Below, in pieces: positions 61,122 through 64,000 of a DNA stretch of 64,000 nt (position 1 is its first letter; each line of letters starts with the position of its first letter). A model generated the notes under the pieces. It did not search any database and had not been told where the DNA came from. It saw only the letters and a list, made by a program, of their open reading frames with translations. Source of the stretch: Pantoea nemavictus (lineage in GTDB: Bacteria; Pseudomonadota; Gammaproteobacteria; Enterobacterales; Enterobacteriaceae); assembly GCF_037479095.1 (NCBI RefSeq), contig NZ_JBBGZW010000002.1, positions 186,001-250,000 of the forward strand. The letters are read 5' to 3'. Both the position numbers and the translations under genes were made by a program.

Positions 61122-61359
61122 AATAAATCCTTCTATTATAATGATTTTTTGACTTACTGGATGTTTAACTACTATTAGCACTTTGGACTATCTTAAAACC
61201 TTTAAGTAAATCCATTGCTAATAATAACTCGCATATAAAAAGTTATGCAACCGCCATGTTTATGAGTAGATTATAAATCTACTTTCAATATATCTAATTT
61301 TAAAAATCACGGTTCACTTTTACCAGATAAATATTTCAAAAACAACAACATCAGTAAAA

Positions 61360-61842
61360 TTAATTTCCTATATTAGATTGCACTTCTAAAGGCCAGGCCG
61401 CCAATCCCTTTATCTCCTTCAGCACAAACATACTCTGCATCTCTTTTATCCCTGGCAGTCTACGAATAACCGACATCGCGAAGTCGGCATACGCATCCAT
61501 ATCTGCCGCCACCACTTGCAATAAGAAATCGGCATCGCCGCCGATGCTGTAGCAGGACACCACATTATCCAGCGACATCACTTCCTGTTCGAATTTACGC
61601 GCTTCGGCTTCACTGTGGCTATCAATAGAGACGCGCACGAACACCATCACATTAAGGCCAATCTTTTTTCGATTAAGTACCGCACGATAACCCTGAATCA
61701 CTTCATCCTCTTCCAGCTTGCGCACTTTGCGCCAGGTGGGGGATGCGGAGAGGCCAATTTCGTCGGCGAGGTGTTGGTTGGTGATGCGCGCGTCCTGCTG
61801 CAACTGCTGAAGAATTTTGATATCTGTCTTGCTTAAGCTCAT
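61360..61842 (-). CDS. Lrp/AsnC-family transcriptional regulator
   Basis: 160 residues. An AsnC-type helix-turn-helix (LSKTDIKILQQLQQDARITNQHLADEIGLSASPTWRKVRKLEEDEVI, in short motifs; residues about 2-50) is followed by a RAM ligand domain (VRVSIDSHSE, CYSIGGDADFLLQVVAADMDAYADF). It is divergent from a DUF2000 gene across 260 bp containing two repeats, and such pairs recur in proteobacteria. It probably senses an amino acid and controls that gene. Confidence 0.92.
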   Translation of the reverse strand: MSLSKTDIKILQQLQQDARITNQHLADEIGLSASPTWRKVRKLEEDEVIQGYRAVLNRKKIGLNVMVFVRVSIDSHSEAEARKFEQEVMSLDNVVSCYSIGGDADFLLQVVAADMDAYADFAMSVIRRLPGIKEMQSMFVLKEIKGLAAWPLEVQSNIGN

Positions 61843-61988
61843 AACGGGATAATCCTTTCCGTAGACTTGCGGTTTAGGGATTTTTTATCCCTAACGCGTC
61901 CTTTTTGCAATGCATTCCGCAAGCACTTTTCTTTCGCCTTGCCGCATACTTTTCACTTGATGATTGCCATCAGAATCATTGCGCGGAA

Positions 61989-62038
61989 GTCGCCATGAAT
62001 GGCGACCCTACGTCGTAGGGTGCGCATTTATGCGCACC
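61989..62038. repeat. Two back-to-back palindromic repeats (GTCGCCAT and GTAGGGTGCGCAT variants)
   Basis: GTCGCCAT-GA-ATGGCGACCCTAC (61989-62011) and GTAGGGTGCGCATTTATGCG plus CACC (62015-62038) meet end to end at their CTAC/GTAG tips. They lie between the divergent Lrp and DUF2000 genes and show that two core variants share one end sequence. Confidence 0.85.
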
Positions 62039-62102
62039 AGGCAGACCAGCATTATTCGCTAAACCGCGCACCTCTAAAACCACTCAAAGTGAAGGCTGTA
62101 TC

Positions 62103-62525
62103 ATGAATTTCGACGCAAACACCCATCGCTGCACCATCGTGATTGATCAGCAACTGCCCGCAGGATTGGCAATGAACGCTTGTAGCGTTATCGGCATTAG
62201 TTTTGGAAAATTGATAGGCAATTTGGTGGGGCCAGACCAGCAGAGCCAGGATGGCGTGAACTATCCTGGCGTTATTTACGCGCCGCTGCCGGTGTTATTG
62301 GCTGATGGCAATTACCTGCGCGAGTTGCAGCAAATAAGCGGCGTCGATAACGAGATCTTTGCGATGCCGTTCAGCGCGCTGGCACAATCCTGCAAAACCT
62401 ACGATGAATATGGCGAACGTATCGCCAACGCGCACAGCGATCATATTGAGTTGGTGGCGTTGGGTTTGATCGGTCACAAGAAAAAAATCACCCGATTAAC
62501 CGGCAATTTGAAGCTTTATCGCTAA
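62103..62525 (+). CDS. DUF2000 family protein
   Basis: 140 residues. The pattern HRCTIVIDQQLPAGLAMNACSVIGISFGKL, then NYPGVIYAPLPVLLADG and the IELVALGLIGHKK end match the DUF2000 family (peptidyl-tRNA-hydrolase-2-like fold), whose function is unknown. Divergent Lrp/AsnC partner suggests an amino-acid-related role. Its stop overlaps that of the AraC gene by 4 nt. Confidence 0.82.
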   Translation: MNFDANTHRCTIVIDQQLPAGLAMNACSVIGISFGKLIGNLVGPDQQSQDGVNYPGVIYAPLPVLLADGNYLRELQQISGVDNEIFAMPFSALAQSCKTYDEYGERIANAHSDHIELVALGLIGHKKKITRLTGNLKLYR

Positions 62526-63430
62526 ACATCCTGTTCTGCCTCGGCCGCAAACCATGCAGGTGGCTGGCCGACGTAGCGGCTGAATGCCACGCTGAACGCG
62601 CTGGCAGAGCGATAACCGACGCGCTCCGCCACTTCGGCTACCGCCATGCTTTTTCCACGCAGAAGATTTTTCGCGAGCGCCATGCGCCACGTCAGCAGAT
62701 AAACCATCGGCGCGACGCCAACTGCGGCCCGAAAACGCACAAAGAAAGCGGAACGCGAAAGTGCAGCGGCTTTAGCCAGTTCTGCCACCGTCCAGCTGTG
62801 CGCGGGATTAGCGTGAATAGCACGGATCGCTGCCGCCAGGCGCTCATCGGCTAATCCGCCCATTACGCCCGGACACGCATTACAGATCGGCATCGATCGC
62901 AGCGCCTCTATTAACAGCAGCTCCAGCAAGCGCTCCAGCACCACATGGCGCGCCGGCCGCTGCGCGCGACATTCGTCCACCACCAATTGCACCAAGGTGG
63001 TCAGGCGAGATTCACCGCGCACCTGAATAAACTGCGGCAGCAGCGAGACGATCAATCCAGCATCGGGCGCGCCGAACTGGCAATAGCCAATTAAGGTTTC
63101 CACGTCGGCTGGCTGCTGTTGATCGCCAATCCAGAACTCGCCGGGTGCGAGCATCTGCGGCACGGTTTCTGGCGCATCGTCGGCAGGTGGTTCAGCGCTG
63201 GTCATGCAAAATTCCCATGCGGCCGGAATCAGTACAAAGTCGCCCTGCTCAAGGGTTATTGGCGCATGCCCTTTCATCTTCAGTTGACTGCGGCCTGCCA
63301 GCACCAGGCAATAGAACGGTTGGCCAGTTTCGCTACGATGTACGCGCCAGCGACCATTAGCTCGCGCACGCTTGGAGAAAGCTGCTTGCGGCTGTAGCAA
63401 CGAAACCATCTCAGCTAAGGGATCGATCAT
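62522..63430 (-). CDS. AraC-family regulator with cupin_6 domain
   Basis: 302 residues from the ATG at 63430 with AGGAG upstream; a longer frame exists but is unsupported. An N-terminal cupin_6 sensor (about residues 1-170, FYCLVLAGRSQLKMKGHAPITLEQGDFVLIPAAW) is followed by two HTH units (WTVAELAKAAALSRSAFFVRF and MAVAEVAERVGYRSASAFSVAFSRYVGQPP). Divergent from the SDR gene across 99 bp, so it probably controls it, as in many cupin_6-AraC/SDR pairs. Confidence 0.92.
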   Translation of the reverse strand: MIDPLAEMVSLLQPQAAFSKRARANGRWRVHRSETGQPFYCLVLAGRSQLKMKGHAPITLEQGDFVLIPAAWEFCMTSAEPPADDAPETVPQMLAPGEFWIGDQQQPADVETLIGYCQFGAPDAGLIVSLLPQFIQVRGESRLTTLVQLVVDECRAQRPARHVVLERLLELLLIEALRSMPICNACPGVMGGLADERLAAAIRAIHANPAHSWTVAELAKAAALSRSAFFVRFRAAVGVAPMVYLLTWRMALAKNLLRGKSMAVAEVAERVGYRSASAFSVAFSRYVGQPPAWFAAEAEQDV

Positions 63431-63529
63431 TTGGACTCCTGCTAATGAAAGTAGGACTCTGCATTGTAGTGAGTCCAGCACATTGACTCTATAGTGATCA
63501 CCTACCCTAAGGCAATGCAGGAGTGAGAG

Positions 63530-64000
63530 ATGAAAACGATTCTAATCACCGGCTGTTCTTCCGGCTTTGGTCACGCCACCGCGCTCTATTTCCTCGAGCG
63601 CGGCTGGAACGTGATCGCCACCATGCGCAATCCGCGTGCCGACCTGTTTCCCGCTGCAGATAATCTGCGTTTGCTGCCGTTGGATGTCAGCGATGCGGCC
63701 AGTATCGAGCAGGCTATCGCCGCAGCGGGCGATATTGATGTGCTGGTGAATAATGCTGGAATTGGCGTGCTGACCTCGCTGGAAGGCACGCCAATGTCGA
63801 CCGTGCGCGACATCTTTGAAACTAACACGCTCGGCACGATTGCACTGACGCAGGCTGTGCTGCCGCAGTTCCGTGCCAGGCAGAGCGGTACCATTATCAA
63901 CGTGACATCGACGGTCACACTGAAATCCTTACCGCTGCTGGCGGTTTACACCGGTAGTAAAGCCGCGGTGAATGCCTTTACCGAATCGCTGGCGCTGGAG
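63530..64000 (+). CDS. Short-chain dehydrogenase/reductase (SDR), N-terminal part (cut by window end)
   Basis: 157 residues are visible. TGCSSGFG is the cofactor-binding glycine motif, NNAGIG the structural motif, and YTGSK the catalytic Y-x-x-x-K, so the classical SDR site is complete. CAGGAG lies 6 nt before the ATG. Divergent from a cupin_6-AraC regulator. Substrate cannot be assigned. Confidence 0.93.
   Translation, partial: MKTILITGCSSGFGHATALYFLERGWNVIATMRNPRADLFPAADNLRLLPLDVSDAASIEQAIAAAGDIDVLVNNAGIGVLTSLEGTPMSTVRDIFETNTLGTIALTQAVLPQFRARQSGTIINVTSTVTLKSLPLLAVYTGSKAAVNAFTESLALE

Overview
The window is chromosomal DNA of a gammaproteobacterium of the order Enterobacterales, most probably Erwiniaceae (Pantoea/Erwinia-like). 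The reasons are the arn lipid A genes, a dat-ddc diaminopropane operon, homologues of E. coli PdxI, DigH, GabP and SitABCD, and a dense family of short palindromic intergenic repeats. No species call is possible from sequence reading alone. Most genes are moderately GC-rich. Two stretches, about 51.2-52.8 kb and 59.1-61.3 kb, are visibly AT-rich and look acquired.

Layout: 0-2.9 kb holds the start of an arnB-arnC operon, a divergent small gene sharing a PmrA-type box with it, and a lone prepilin peptidase. 3.1-6.0 kb is dat-ddc (1,3-diaminopropane synthesis) with a good promoter and terminator. 6.0-12.4 kb has a LysR/PdxI-like pair and a MocR regulator divergent from gabT-gabP-like genes. 12.4-14.3 kb holds a DUF600 (YezG-like) protein and the DigH-like lipoprotein. 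14.4-24.4 kb is a LysR-controlled catabolic cluster: iron-sulfur reductase, CodA-like amidohydrolase, RidA-like protein, creatininase-like amidase, ThiY/SsuABC-type importer, GlcD-type oxidase and OprD-type porin. It looks built to import and open an unknown nitrogen heterocycle or amide. 24.5-30.3 kb carries a tailspike-like beta-helix protein, a GDSL autotransporter esterase and a soluble PAS-PAS chemoreceptor.

30.4-35.5 kb is an amine or amino-acid uptake and oxidation locus (DAO-type oxidase, XRE-cupin repressor, polar amino-acid ABC importer, cupin) with two matching palindromic operators. 35.7-39.1 kb is sitABCD (Mn/Fe import) preceded by two MntR-type boxes. 39.2-51.1 kb is a second catabolic region. 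RutA-, RutD-, RutC- and RutF-like proteins are encoded with a nucleoside-type (BMP family) ABC importer, an aldo/keto reductase, an RraA-like aldolase, a second RidA-like protein, an orphan binding protein and a LysR regulator. It resembles the Rut pyrimidine-degradation pathway with a different transporter and accessory enzymes, so a different ring substrate is likely.

51.2-61.3 kb is the accessory part. It holds a PD-(D/E)XK plus vWA-like protein of unknown role, a 1984-residue autotransporter, and an AT-rich two-gene unit of a ParA-type ATPase abutting a class III cyclase-like protein. These two small units are the best candidates for undescribed biology. 61.4-64 kb returns to core-like genes: an Lrp/AsnC regulator divergent from a DUF2000 gene, and an AraC regulator divergent from an SDR cut by the window end. 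No rRNA, tRNA, CRISPR array or insertion sequence was seen.
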